Positions 54,271 through 63,705 of a stretch of 64,000 bases of DNA are shown one piece after another (the stretch's first letter is position 1; the number at the start of each line of letters is the position of its first letter). This DNA is from an uncultured Bacteroidota bacterium (lineage in GTDB: Bacteria > Bacteroidota > Bacteroidia > Flavobacteriales > Flavobacteriaceae): the NCBI GenBank assembly GCA_903842575.1, contig CAIMMM010000127.1, positions 1 through 64,000 on the forward strand. Reading direction: 5' to 3'. The position numbers and the translations under genes were made by a program. The notes under the pieces are model-generated. The model did no database searches. It was not told the origin of the DNA and saw only the letters and a list, made by a program, of their open reading frames with translations.

Positions 54271-57200
54271 ATGCTGACATTTAACTTTAATAAATGGAAT
54301 ACCATTTTAGGTTGGACAACATTTACAATTGCTTTAATTACTTACTCTATTACCGTTGAACCCACGATGAGTTTTTGGGATTGTGGCGAATACATTGCTA
54401 CCGCTGCAAAACTAGAAGTAGGACATCCGCCTGGAGCACCTTTATTCCAAATGATTGGTGCTTTTTTCGCCATGTTTGCCACTAGCAAAGAGACCATCGC
54501 CTTAATGGTTAATATGACATCGGTATTCTCGAGTGCTTTTACCATTTTGTTTCTGTTTTGGTCATCAACCATAGTATTGCGTAAAATAATTTCAAATTAT
54601 ACTGAAATTACCAAGGATAAATCCATAGTAATTCTTGGAAGTGCATTTGTTGGTTCGTTGGTATTTACCTTTTCGGATAGTTTTTGGGCAAGTGCTGTTG
54701 AAGCCGAAGTATATGCCATGGCTTCATTGTTTATTGCATTACTCTTTTGGTTGGGATTACGCTGGGAACAAGACATGGAAACACCAAGAGGAAACCGTTG
54801 GTTGCTTTTAATTTCATTGGTTTTAGGGCTATCATTTGGCGTTCACTTTTTGGCCTTACTAACCATCCCAGCTATTGGGTTCCTTTATTTCTTTAAGCAT
54901 TATAAAACCGTTACTATCAAAAATTTCATTATTGCAAATGTGATTATTGTTGCTGTTTTGTTGTTTATTTTTAAATTATTATTGCCTTATACTTTAGCTT
55001 TCTTCGGAAAAATGGAAATTTTTATGGTTAATAGCATTGGTTTACCATTTAACTCAGGTTCCATTTTTGCTTTGCTTTTAATTGTTGCATTTTTTTATTT
55101 TGGATTAAAATACACAAGAGAAAAAGGGCATCCATTTTACAACACAATTATACTTTGCATCCTATTTGTATTGATAGGCTTTTCTACTTGGATGATGTTG
55201 CCCATTCGTGCCAATGCAGATACTGTTATTAATGAAAATAAACCGTCAGATGCCGCCGAAGTTTTGGCTCATTATAACCGAGAGCAATATGGAGTAAATC
55301 CTTTATTTTACGGACCTCAATATACTGATGCATTTGCAGGGTTAGATGCCGACGAACCTTATCTTGACAAAGCACCAAACTATGAACGAGATTATAAAAC
55401 CGGGAAATATGTTGTCGTAAACAACTTTAAAAATGCCGACCAAAATACAGATGACAATCAAAAAGCTATTCTCCCAAGATTATGGAGTACTGAGAATATC
55501 GAAAACTATATGTCTTTTACCAACGTTCCGAAAATTAAATTAAATCAAGACTATCCTTACGAAGAAGATTTAGCGCAATATGGCGTAAACCTTGACAGCA
55601 TTAGTGAAGAGCAAGTTGGGCAAGCTGTTTCTCAACTAAAAGAGGAAATGCAAAAAAATATTAACGAGTTTAAAACGGCTTATGATCAAAAAAAGATAGA
55701 CAACGAAGATTATGTTTCTTTTCTAAAAAAATATAGTGATTATCTGATTGTAGAAAAGCCATCTACTTGGGACAATATTAGTTTTATGATTGAATATCAA
55801 TTTGGCTATATGTATGGAAGGTATTTGCTTTGGAATTTTGTTGGAAAACAAAACGACATACAAGGGAAATATGATAATCTAGATGGAAATTGGATGAGTG
55901 GCATTAAGTTTATTGACGAACTTCATCTTGGAAATGGCTCACAAACTAATTTACCACAAGATGTGGTAAATAATAAAGGAAGAAATTTTTATTATTTCTT
56001 GCCTTTTTTATTGGGATTAATTGGGTTAATGTATCACGCTCAAAGAGATTTGAAAAGCTTCTATGTCTTACTGGTCTTCTTTTTATTTACAAGTATTGCG
56101 CTGAAAGTATTTCTAAATGAGCGTCCTTTTGAACCTCGTGAGAGAGATTATGCTTTAGTGGGATCGTTCTATGTTTTTGCCATTTGGGTTGGATTTGGAG
56201 TTTATGCCATTTATGAAATCGTTGCTGAAAAAATTAAATCTAAACTCGTTGGTCCAATTGTTATAGGGGCAACTCTACTTGCGGCACCTGTTTTAATGGC
56301 AACTCAAAACTGGGATGATCACAGTAGAGCCAATAGATATACTGCTACAGCGATGGCGAAAAACTATCTTCAATCGTGCGAACCTAATGCTATTTTATTT
56401 ACCATTGGCGACAACGACACCTTCCCACTATGGTATGCGCAAGAAATCGAAAACGTAAGAACCGATGTGAGAATCGTTAATACTAGTCTTTTCATGACTG
56501 ATTGGTATATTGATCAAATGAAAAGAAAAGCATATATCGCAGATGCATTACCTATTTCTTTTAATCATAACCAATATGTTGGCGATAAATTGGATTACAT
56601 TGTTCATATTCCCAAAACCGAAAATCGTTGGAATATTAAAGATTTCATCAGTTTTATTGCCTCCGACGATGAAAGAAGAATGATTGACCTTCAAAATGGA
56701 CAAAAAATTCATTTCTTCCCTACAAACAAAATTAGAATCCCAGTTGATAAAAATATAATCATTAAAAACAAAGTTGTTAGTTCAAAATACAACGATTCCA
56801 TAGTTCCTTATATTGATGTGAACATCAAAGGAAATCTCTATAAAAACAGATTGATGATGTTAGATGTTATAGCAAACAACGACTGGAAAAGACCTATTTA
56901 TTTTTCGGCTGGTAGTTTTGGCGATGATGATTATCTCTGGATGAAAGATTACCTTCAATTGGATGGATTATTATACAAACTTGTTCCTGTAAAAACAAAA
57001 GTTGACAAAGAAAACCCCTATGATATGGGCCAAATTGACAGTGACAAAATGTATAATTTGGTGATGAATTGGAATTGGGGAAATGGAGACCTTACATCTA
57101 TTTACCATGATCCTGAAACAAGGAAAAATAGTATCTCCTATCGAACAAACATGGCAAGATTAATGGAGCAATTAATCAATGAAGGGGAAATGGATAAAGC

Positions 57201-57552
57201 TAAAAAAGTGATTGATGCTGCTCTTTCCAAAATGCCAATGAATTATTATGGTTATTATACTATGGTAGAACCATTTGCTGGTGGTTATTATGAAGTGGGT
57301 GAAAAAGCAAAAGCAAGAGAACTACTTGAAAAATTAATGACAAAATACAAAGAAAATCTAACCTATTACTCCGGAATTCAACCTTCCATTCAAAATGGCA
57401 TAGCTTCCGATATTGTAACCGATATTGAACGTTACAGAAGTTTATTGAAAGTAATGAAGGATAGAGGTGATATAAAATTTTATACTAAAAACAGAGCTGT
57501 TTTCAACTCTTATGTAAAAAGATTTATGCGATTTGGTCGAGACTTAGAATAA
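54271..57552 (+). CDS. DUF2723 family membrane protein (possible protein O-glycosyltransferase)
   Basis: The 1093-residue protein has about 12 membrane helices in the first half and a large soluble C-terminal half. The N-terminal SFWDCGEYIATAAKLEVGHPPGAPL resembles the first extracytoplasmic loop of GT-C-type glycosyltransferases and DUF2723 proteins. The rest includes FLNERPFEPRERDYALVGSFYVFAIW and ILFTIGDNDTFPLWYAQE. DUF2723 proteins are linked to O-glycosylation of secreted proteins in some Bacteroidota, but the substrate here is unknown. I chose the ATG at 54271: MLTFNFNKWN starts the conserved part, and the upstream TTG at 54184 would add about 29 unlikely residues. A terminator follows. 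Confidence 0.85.
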   Translation: MLTFNFNKWNTILGWTTFTIALITYSITVEPTMSFWDCGEYIATAAKLEVGHPPGAPLFQMIGAFFAMFATSKETIALMVNMTSVFSSAFTILFLFWSSTIVLRKIISNYTEITKDKSIVILGSAFVGSLVFTFSDSFWASAVEAEVYAMASLFIALLFWLGLRWEQDMETPRGNRWLLLISLVLGLSFGVHFLALLTIPAIGFLYFFKHYKTVTIKNFIIANVIIVAVLLFIFKLLLPYTLAFFGKMEIFMVNSIGLPFNSGSIFALLLIVAFFYFGLKYTREKGHPFYNTIILCILFVLIGFSTWMMLPIRANADTVINENKPSDAAEVLAHYNREQYGVNPLFYGPQYTDAFAGLDADEPYLDKAPNYERDYKTGKYVVVNNFKNADQNTDDNQKAILPRLWSTENIENYMSFTNVPKIKLNQDYPYEEDLAQYGVNLDSISEEQVGQAVSQLKEEMQKNINEFKTAYDQKKIDNEDYVSFLKKYSDYLIVEKPSTWDNISFMIEYQFGYMYGRYLLWNFVGKQNDIQGKYDNLDGNWMSGIKFIDELHLGNGSQTNLPQDVVNNKGRNFYYFLPFLLGLIGLMYHAQRDLKSFYVLLVFFLFTSIALKVFLNERPFEPRERDYALVGSFYVFAIWVGFGVYAIYEIVAEKIKSKLVGPIVIGATLLAAPVLMATQNWDDHSRANRYTATAMAKNYLQSCEPNAILFTIGDNDTFPLWYAQEIENVRTDVRIVNTSLFMTDWYIDQMKRKAYIADALPISFNHNQYVGDKLDYIVHIPKTENRWNIKDFISFIASDDERRMIDLQNGQKIHFFPTNKIRIPVDKNIIIKNKVVSSKYNDSIVPYIDVNIKGNLYKNRLMMLDVIANNDWKRPIYFSAGSFGDDDYLWMKDYLQLDGLLYKLVPVKTKVDKENPYDMGQIDSDKMYNLVMNWNWGNGDLTSIYHDPETRKNSISYRTNMARLMEQLINEGEMDKAKKVIDAALSKMPMNYYGYYTMVEPFAGGYYEVGEKAKARELLEKLMTKYKENLTYYSGIQPSIQNGIASDIVTDIERYRSLLKVMKDRGDIKFYTKNRAVFNSYVKRFMRFGRDLE

Positions 57553-57572
57553 TAAAATTTAAAATATTAGTT

Positions 57573-57607
57573 GCGCCTATCTGAAATTTCATGTAGGCGT
57601 TTTTTTA
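57573..57607 (+). terminator. Intrinsic terminator of the DUF2723 gene
   Basis: CGCCTA-TC-TGAA pairs with TTCA-TG-TAGGCG (2-base internal mismatch), followed by a run of seven T, 21 bases past the stop codon. Confidence 0.8.
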
Positions 57608-57623
57608 TTAGTACCTTTACACT

Positions 57624-58259
57624 ATGCGTTTCTGGACAAAAACCAATTATTTAGTTAAAAAAATATTCCATAATTATATTTGGGATATTCCAAATAATAA
57701 GAATAAAGTCTACCTCACTTTTGATGACGGACCAACTCCTGAAATTACTGAATGGGTTTTGTCTCAGCTTTGTCAACACAATGCTAAATCTACTTTTTTT
57801 TGTATCGGCAAGAACATCGAAAAGCATCCAGAAATTTTTAATAAAGTGATTGAAAATGGCCACGCCATTGGAAATCATACTTTCAATCACTTAAAAGGCT
57901 GGGAAACAGCAACAAAAGATTATGCTGAAGACACTACCCTTTGCCAATCTGCAATTAAAAATCAAAAAGCGTCAATCAGCAATCTATTCCGTCCTCCTTA
58001 TGGCAGAATAAAACTTTCTCAATCTAAAGCATTAAGAAAATTAGGCTATAAAATAGTGATGTGGGATGTGTTGAGTGAAGATTTTAACCAAAAAATTTCT
58101 CCTGAAGAGTGTTTACAAAACGTTTTGAAGAATACTCAATCCGGGAGTATCATCGTTTTTCACGATAGCAAAAAAGCGTGGAAAAACTTGGAATATGCAT
58201 TGCCAAAAACACTAGAGTTTTTAAAAAATAAAGGATTTGTTTGTGATGTAATAACCTAA
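57624..58259 (+). CDS. Polysaccharide deacetylase family protein (NodB domain)
   Basis: This metal-dependent carbohydrate esterase 4 protein removes acetyl groups from peptidoglycan, chitin or xylan-type substrates. The catalytic motifs are complete: TFDDGPTPE (32-40, metal-binding and base Asp), NHTFNH (84-89, metal His), FRPPYGR and a late MWDVLSEDF and IVFHDS. The 211-residue protein is nearly only the NodB domain. No signal peptide is seen, so a cytosolic location or non-classical export is possible. Its stop overlaps the end of the convergent thioredoxin-like gene by 4 bases. Substrate is unknown. Confidence 0.92.
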   Translation: MRFWTKTNYLVKKIFHNYIWDIPNNKNKVYLTFDDGPTPEITEWVLSQLCQHNAKSTFFCIGKNIEKHPEIFNKVIENGHAIGNHTFNHLKGWETATKDYAEDTTLCQSAIKNQKASISNLFRPPYGRIKLSQSKALRKLGYKIVMWDVLSEDFNQKISPEECLQNVLKNTQSGSIIVFHDSKKAWKNLEYALPKTLEFLKNKGFVCDVIT

Positions 58260-58552
58260 AGTTGATCTTGAACGATACCAATCAAAGTGTTAGCATCTAA
58301 TTCGCCTGATTGTCTCCAAACCATTTGACCTTCTTTATAAATCATCAAAGTAGGAAGTCCTTTGATACGAAGCGCATCCGCCAATTCTTGATTTTTATCT
58401 ACATCGATACGTATGACTTTAGCTTTGTCGCCAAGAGCTGCAGCAACATCTCTAATTACAGGATGCATCGATAAAGAAGATTCATTCCACTCTGTGTAAA
58501 AGTCAATTAACACAGGTACTTGAGCATTAATAAGTTCTCCAAATTTTGACAT
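58256..58552 (-). CDS. Thioredoxin-fold protein without active-site cysteines
   Basis: The 98-residue protein has the length and order of a thioredoxin: LINAQVPVLIDFYTEW, KVIRIDVDKNQELADAL, IKGLPTLMIYKEGQMVWRQSGELD (cis-Pro loop present). The active site WCGPC, however, is replaced by W22-N-E-S-S26, and the chain has no cysteine at all. It therefore cannot act as a disulfide reductase. It may be a binding, chaperone-like or regulatory thioredoxin, which is inference. The upstream TACATTTG at 58604-58611 gives a possible promoter. It is convergent with the deacetylase gene (4-base overlap). Confidence 0.85.
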   Translation of the reverse strand: MSKFGELINAQVPVLIDFYTEWNESSLSMHPVIRDVAAALGDKAKVIRIDVDKNQELADALRIKGLPTLMIYKEGQMVWRQSGELDANTLIGIVQDQL

Positions 58553-58603
58553 AAAACCAAAATATTATACTTTCTTTTGCAAAGAAAAAGAAACATTAAA
58601 CAA

Positions 58604-58611
58604 CAAATGTA
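58604..58611 (-). promoter_or_regulatory. Putative -10 upstream of the cysteine-less thioredoxin
   Basis: The minus strand reads TACATTTG, 51 bases before the ATG. No TTG at the -33 distance. Confidence 0.4.
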
Positions 58612-58625
58612 GCATTTTTAACTAA

Positions 58626-59861
58626 TTATGCTACTATTTTCCCTTTTTTTAGTTCAAAAACCGTTATTTCGGGCATAATACCAACTCTTCCTGGATAAGC
58701 ATGAAATCCTAAACCGCGATTTACATAGATATATCTACCTAAATTTTCATACAATCCTGCCCATTGTTTGTATACATACTCCACAGGGCTCCATTTAAAA
58801 ACCCCTGGAATTTCGATGCCAAATTGAAACCCATGCGTATGACCAGACAATGTTAATTGAAAATGTTTTTCGTGATTCTTAACCACATATTCCCAGTGAC
58901 TTGGATCGTGACTCATTAAAATTTTAAAATCTTCTTTTGTCAAATCGGCTGAAGCCACATTAACATCCCCTCTTTCTCCAAAATGTTTTCCCCAATTTTC
59001 AACACCAATCAAGGCAATTTCATCATTCCCTTTTTTGATTTTAACATTTTCATTGAGTAGGAGTTTAAAACCAATTTGACCATACAAATTTTTTATGGCA
59101 ACAAAGTTCGCTTCCTTTGCTTCTTTTGATGGCCAATCTACATATTCGCCATAATCGTGGTTTCCTAGGACAGAATATTTTCCGAATTTATGTTCTTTAA
59201 TTCCATTAAAAGTGTCAATCCACGGATGCATCTCAGTAGCATGCGTATTCACAATATCTCCCGTGAATAAAATCATATCCGCATTCTGCTCATTAACCAA
59301 ATCAATAGCATACTGGATTTTTTCAGGATTATCAAAACTTCCACTGTGAATATCCGAAATTTGAGTGATTTTAAATCCTTCGAAAGCATCCGGTAAATCG
59401 GGGAAAAACAAGGTTTGTTTTAATACTTTGAAATTGTATTTTCCTATAGTCATTCCGTAAATCAATGACAAGAAGGGAACAGCCGCAATCCCAAGCGCTA
59501 ACTGGCTAACAAATCTTCTTCTTTCAGGCAAAAAAGAAGCTTCTTTATCATAATTAGCAAAATAGTTTTTAGATCCTATAAGCAATCGCAAAACATCTTC
59601 CAAAGCCATAAAAAAAGTAATCAATATCTTGGGAATTAAAACCAATAACAACAATCCTAACGTAATCATGGTCATGGAAGTTTGCCCCACTTTTCTATCA
59701 AACTTGGTAAATTCGTAAAATATAAACACAACTGCTGTTAGCGATAACAAAATATAAGTAATTTGAACCCATCTAATTTTGGTGACTGTTTTAATAGCTT
59801 GAAACGAATAAATTTCTATTACTGCTATTACAAAAAAAAGGATAATCCAGCGAAGTGCCAT
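58626..59861 (-). CDS. Metallophosphoesterase with N-terminal membrane domain
   Basis: The first about 140 residues hold several membrane helices (ALRWIILFFVIAVIEIYSF, ITYILLSLTAVVFIFYEF, MITLGLLLLVLIPKILITFF, LALGIAAVPFLSLIYG). The C-terminal calcineurin-type domain has the full set of dinuclear metal motifs: ISDIHSGSF, FTGDIVN, GNHDYGEY, MSHDPSHWE and LSGHTHGFQFG. Related proteins (YkuE/YaeI type) act as lipid or nucleotide phosphohydrolases at the membrane; the substrate here is unknown. The 411 residues are typical. It stands alone, divergent from polA. Confidence 0.93.
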   Translation of the reverse strand: MALRWIILFFVIAVIEIYSFQAIKTVTKIRWVQITYILLSLTAVVFIFYEFTKFDRKVGQTSMTMITLGLLLLVLIPKILITFFMALEDVLRLLIGSKNYFANYDKEASFLPERRRFVSQLALGIAAVPFLSLIYGMTIGKYNFKVLKQTLFFPDLPDAFEGFKITQISDIHSGSFDNPEKIQYAIDLVNEQNADMILFTGDIVNTHATEMHPWIDTFNGIKEHKFGKYSVLGNHDYGEYVDWPSKEAKEANFVAIKNLYGQIGFKLLLNENVKIKKGNDEIALIGVENWGKHFGERGDVNVASADLTKEDFKILMSHDPSHWEYVVKNHEKHFQLTLSGHTHGFQFGIEIPGVFKWSPVEYVYKQWAGLYENLGRYIYVNRGLGFHAYPGRVGIMPEITVFELKKGKIVA

Positions 59862-60007
59862 TGTTGAATAATTTCAACAAATTAACGAAGAAAGTTAATG
59901 CTAAAAGTAGTTATTAAACATAATTTAACAATGGTTTAATTTCTATCAAAAAACAAAGGCTACTTTTTGAAAGTTTAACTATTTTTACCATTCCAATTTT
60001 TCAAACT

Positions 60008-62869
60008 ATGTCAACACAAAAACGTCTTTACCTTCTTGATTCTTACGCCTTAATATTTCGTGGTTATTTTGCATTTATAAAAAATCCCCGAATCAATTCA
60101 AAAGGGATGGACACCTCGGCTATTATGGGATTTATGAATGCCTTAATGGATGTTATCAAACGGGAGAAACCCGACCATTTGGCCGTGGCTTTTGACAAAG
60201 GCGGAAGCACGTATCGTTATGAAATGTATCAGGAATACAAAGCCCATCGCGATGAAACGCCCGAAGCTATAAAAATTGCGGTTCCTTATATTCAAGAATT
60301 GCTAAAAGCCATGCACATTCCCATTATTGAAGTAGCGGGTTTTGAAGCCGATGATTTGATTGGAACGCTCGCCAAACAAGCAGAAAAAGAAGATTACAAA
60401 GTGTTCATGGTGACACCCGATAAAGATTTTGCCCAACTCGTTTCTGAAAATATTTTCATGTACAAACCTGCGCGTATGGGGAACGATATAGAAATATGGG
60501 GAATCCCAGAAGTCTTAGCCAAATTTGAAATTGAACGCCCGGAACAAGTGATCGACTTCCTCGGAATGATGGGCGATGCTGCCGATAACATACCTGGTTT
60601 TCCAGGTGTTGGAGAAGTAACCGCAAAAAAATTATTGAAAGAATTTGGTTCGATGGAAAACCTTTTAGCCAATACCGATAAGCTAAAGGGAGCCCTAAAA
60701 GACAAAATAGAAAACAATAAAGAAAAAGGAATTCTTTCTAAAAAATTGGCAACCATTCTACTCGATTGCCCCGTGACTTTTGACGCTTCTGATTATGAAC
60801 TCTCTAAACCGGATGTAGAAAAAACCGACATCCTTTTCAATGAATTGGAATTCCGTCAGATGAAAGCACAGTTTGACAAATATTTTGGAACCGGAAAAGA
60901 GTATGATGAAATTGATACCAACGGAAACGGGACTTCTAGCGAAACACCACAGCCAACAAAGAAAACACCCGCAAAAAAAACCAACGAAGACCAGTTTGAT
61001 TTATTCGGCTTTTCCGATGAGGAAAGCGATGAGCCAAAACTACATTCGTTTTATGCAACTTTAGAGAATACCAATCACAATTACACCATTATTCAAGGAG
61101 AATTGGGCACAAAATTGTTTTTGCAAAATTTAATGATCCAGACTTCTGTTTGTTTTGATACGGAAACCACTGGAATTGACGCCTTGAATGCCGAATTAGT
61201 TGGCATGTCCTTTTCTTGGGAGAAAAGCTGTGCCTTTTACATTCCGTTTCCGGAAAATCAACAAGAAGCGCAGGTGTTGGCAGATAAATACAAACCTTTT
61301 TTCGAGAATGAGAACATCGAAAAAATTGGGCAGAATATCAAATACGATTTGAAAATCCTTTCCCGTTACGGCGTTCAAATTAAAGGGAAGTTGTTTGACA
61401 CAATGATTGCGCATTACCTCATCAATCCCGATATGCGTCACAATATGGATGTTTTATCGGAAACGTATTTGAAATATTCGCCAAAATCCATTGAGGATTT
61501 GATTGGCAAAAAAGGGAAGAATCAACTATCCATGCGCGATGTGGCGCTGGAAGAAATCAAAGAATACGCTGCCGAAGACGCGGATATAACATGGCAATTA
61601 AAAGAAGTCTTCAGCCCTATTTTAGACAAAGCCGAAACCAAAAAACTATTTGAGGAAATCGAAATTCCGTTAATTCCAGTGCTTGCTGCGATGGAAATGG
61701 AAGGCATCAACTTGGATGTACCATTTTTGAAATCGATGTCGGTGGATATGCAAAAAGAAATCGATGCGTTTGAACAAAAAATCTATGAAACAGCTGGGGA
61801 GAAATTCAATTTGGCTTCCCCAAAGCAACTCGGCGATATTTTATTCGACAAACTAAAAATTGGCGGCGCCAAACAAAAGAAAACCAAAACCGGTCAATAT
61901 GCTACTGGTGAAGAAATTTTAAGTTATTTAGAAAAAGACAATCCAATTGTAAAAGATATTTTGGAGTGGCGTCAAATGGTAAAATTGCAGAGCACCTATA
62001 TTGATGCGTTGCCAAATCAAGTGGATTCAAAAACCCATCGTGTGCACACGGATTATATGCAAACGGTAGCAGCAACTGGGCGATTGAGTTCGAATAATCC
62101 GAATTTGCAAAACATTCCAATCCGCACTGAACGCGGACGATTAATTCGTAAAGCCTTTATTGCCCGTGATGAAAATTACACCTTGCTTTCTGCCGATTAT
62201 TCGCAAATAGAATTGCGCATCATTGCTGCTCTATCGGGAGAAGAAAACATGATAAAAGCGTTTCAAAACAATGAAGATATCCATAGAAGTACGGCCGCAA
62301 AAGTGTTTAACGTTCCCTTGGAAGAAGTAACCAAAGAGCAACGAAGCAACGCCAAAACCGTAAACTTTGGAATTATTTATGGTGTTTCTGCTTTTGGATT
62401 AAGTAATCAAACTTCACTTTCAAGAAAAGAAAGCGCGGAATTAATTGATGCGTATTATACTTCGTATCCAAAACTAAAATCATACATGTCCAATCAAGTT
62501 GATTTTGCTAGAGAGAATGGCTATGTACAAACAGTTTTAGGAAGACGTCGTTATTTAAAAGACATCAACTCTGCTAATATGATGGTGAAAAGTGGCGCGG
62601 AACGAAATGCAGTGAATGCGCCAATTCAAGGTTCTGCTGCCGATATTATCAAAATCGCGATGATTAACATCTACAAAAAATTAACTTCTGAAAATTGGAA
62701 ATCAAAAATGTTATTGCAAGTACATGATGAATTGGTTTTTGATGTTCACAATTCCGAGATTGAGAAAATTCAACCTATGATTAAGTATGAAATGGAAAAT
62801 GCTTTCACCTTAGCCGTTCCGCTAGAAGTGGAAATGGGAATGGGGAGGAATTGGCTGGAAGCGCATTAG
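60008..62869 (+). CDS. polA: DNA polymerase I
   Basis: This polymerase fills gaps and removes RNA primers. The N-terminal 5'-3' exonuclease (about 1-290, with AGFEADDLIGTLA and VTPDKDFAQLV) is followed by a 3'-5' exonuclease domain with an intact FDTETTGID motif. The A-family polymerase contains YSQIELRIIAALSGE (motif A), RSNAKTVNFGIIYGVSAFGL (motif B) and LQVHDELVFDV (motif C). The 953 residues are close to E. coli Pol I (928), with a small Lys/Asn linker near residues 305-330 (PQPTKKTPAKKTNEDQFD). It stands alone and is followed by a terminator. Confidence 0.98.
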   Translation: MSTQKRLYLLDSYALIFRGYFAFIKNPRINSKGMDTSAIMGFMNALMDVIKREKPDHLAVAFDKGGSTYRYEMYQEYKAHRDETPEAIKIAVPYIQELLKAMHIPIIEVAGFEADDLIGTLAKQAEKEDYKVFMVTPDKDFAQLVSENIFMYKPARMGNDIEIWGIPEVLAKFEIERPEQVIDFLGMMGDAADNIPGFPGVGEVTAKKLLKEFGSMENLLANTDKLKGALKDKIENNKEKGILSKKLATILLDCPVTFDASDYELSKPDVEKTDILFNELEFRQMKAQFDKYFGTGKEYDEIDTNGNGTSSETPQPTKKTPAKKTNEDQFDLFGFSDEESDEPKLHSFYATLENTNHNYTIIQGELGTKLFLQNLMIQTSVCFDTETTGIDALNAELVGMSFSWEKSCAFYIPFPENQQEAQVLADKYKPFFENENIEKIGQNIKYDLKILSRYGVQIKGKLFDTMIAHYLINPDMRHNMDVLSETYLKYSPKSIEDLIGKKGKNQLSMRDVALEEIKEYAAEDADITWQLKEVFSPILDKAETKKLFEEIEIPLIPVLAAMEMEGINLDVPFLKSMSVDMQKEIDAFEQKIYETAGEKFNLASPKQLGDILFDKLKIGGAKQKKTKTGQYATGEEILSYLEKDNPIVKDILEWRQMVKLQSTYIDALPNQVDSKTHRVHTDYMQTVAATGRLSSNNPNLQNIPIRTERGRLIRKAFIARDENYTLLSADYSQIELRIIAALSGEENMIKAFQNNEDIHRSTAAKVFNVPLEEVTKEQRSNAKTVNFGIIYGVSAFGLSNQTSLSRKESAELIDAYYTSYPKLKSYMSNQVDFARENGYVQTVLGRRRYLKDINSANMMVKSGAERNAVNAPIQGSAADIIKIAMINIYKKLTSENWKSKMLLQVHDELVFDVHNSEIEKIQPMIKYEMENAFTLAVPLEVEMGMGRNWLEAH

Positions 62870-62887
62870 AATTTACTTTTTCTAAAA

Positions 62888-62926
62888 CAAAAAAGCCATA
62901 AAATTTATAATTTCATGGCTTTTTTA
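62888..62926. terminator. Bidirectional intrinsic terminator between polA and the T9SS cargo gene
   Basis: AAAAGCCAT and ATGGCTTTT form a 9-bp stem with an AT-rich loop, flanked by A- and T-runs. It serves polA and the oppositely oriented gene ending at 62948. Confidence 0.85.
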
Positions 62927-62947
62927 TTGGTTTTATGCAACGGGAAT

Positions 62948-63703
62948 CTATTCAATTATTAAAGTTTTTGTGGCATTACCGTAGTCGGTTCTGACCACAA
63001 CTAAATAACTGCCTGTTTTTAGGTCAACAATGTTAATTTTGTTTTTATCCCTTGTTATTGTTTCATTTCTTACGACTCTTCCTAAATTATCATAAATTTT
63101 AATCAGAGCTGAATTTATAGACAATGGCAGTTCAATTGAAGTAAATCCCTTTGCTGGATTTGGATATAATTTAAATGACTCAACATTAAATTCTGCTGCA
63201 CCTAAACTAAAATTAACAACTGTAGCGCCACAATTTCCGCCACCATGATAGCCAATTGATAGACTCCCTGCGCGATGTGCCCAAACTAAATTAAGCGATT
63301 GTACAGATGCGCTAAAAACATAATCATTAGAATCACCTGTATCTCTGGCTCTAGTTGCTACTACTGTCCTAACTCCAGTAGCAATAGTATTAGAAGAGAC
63401 AGACCAATTTTGAACAGCATCGAGAGGAGGAACAATACCTTGTCCATCAAAAGTTCTATCCGACATATTAATGCCGTCAAAGAGAACTACATCATTCCCA
63501 ATATCGTCCATCTGTGTAGAATTGAAAGAAATACCTAACCAATCTGTTGATGGTCCAATCAAAGTTAATGTAACCAATGTACTTGTAATATCAATTTTTG
63601 CTGAATATCCCGTGGTGAGTGTAATTGTTCCCGTAGAATATGTTTGTCCAAAAAAAGGAATTGTCACAAATAAGGAAAATAAAAGTAAAGTAATTTTTTT
63701 CAT
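62948..63703 (-). CDS. Secreted protein with T9SS type A sorting domain
   Basis: A signal peptide (MKKITLLLFSLFVTIPFFGQ) is followed by a roughly 150-residue domain of unclear family (TGTITLTTGYSAKIDITSTL...). The C-terminal about 80 residues form a T9SS type A sorting domain: FKLYPNPAKGFTSIELPL, IKIYDNLGRVVRN and LKTGSYLVVVRTDYGNATKTLIIE. It would be exported by the SprA-dependent machine encoded at 19415-26707. Its start lies 2 bases after the ankyrin gene stop, so the two are likely co-transcribed. The function of the mature domain is unknown. Confidence 0.92.
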   Translation of the reverse strand: MKKITLLLFSLFVTIPFFGQTYSTGTITLTTGYSAKIDITSTLVTLTLIGPSTDWLGISFNSTQMDDIGNDVVLFDGINMSDRTFDGQGIVPPLDAVQNWSVSSNTIATGVRTVVATRARDTGDSNDYVFSASVQSLNLVWAHRAGSLSIGYHGGGNCGATVVNFSLGAAEFNVESFKLYPNPAKGFTSIELPLSINSALIKIYDNLGRVVRNETITRDKNKINIVDLKTGSYLVVVRTDYGNATKTLIIE

Positions 63704-63705
63704 AA

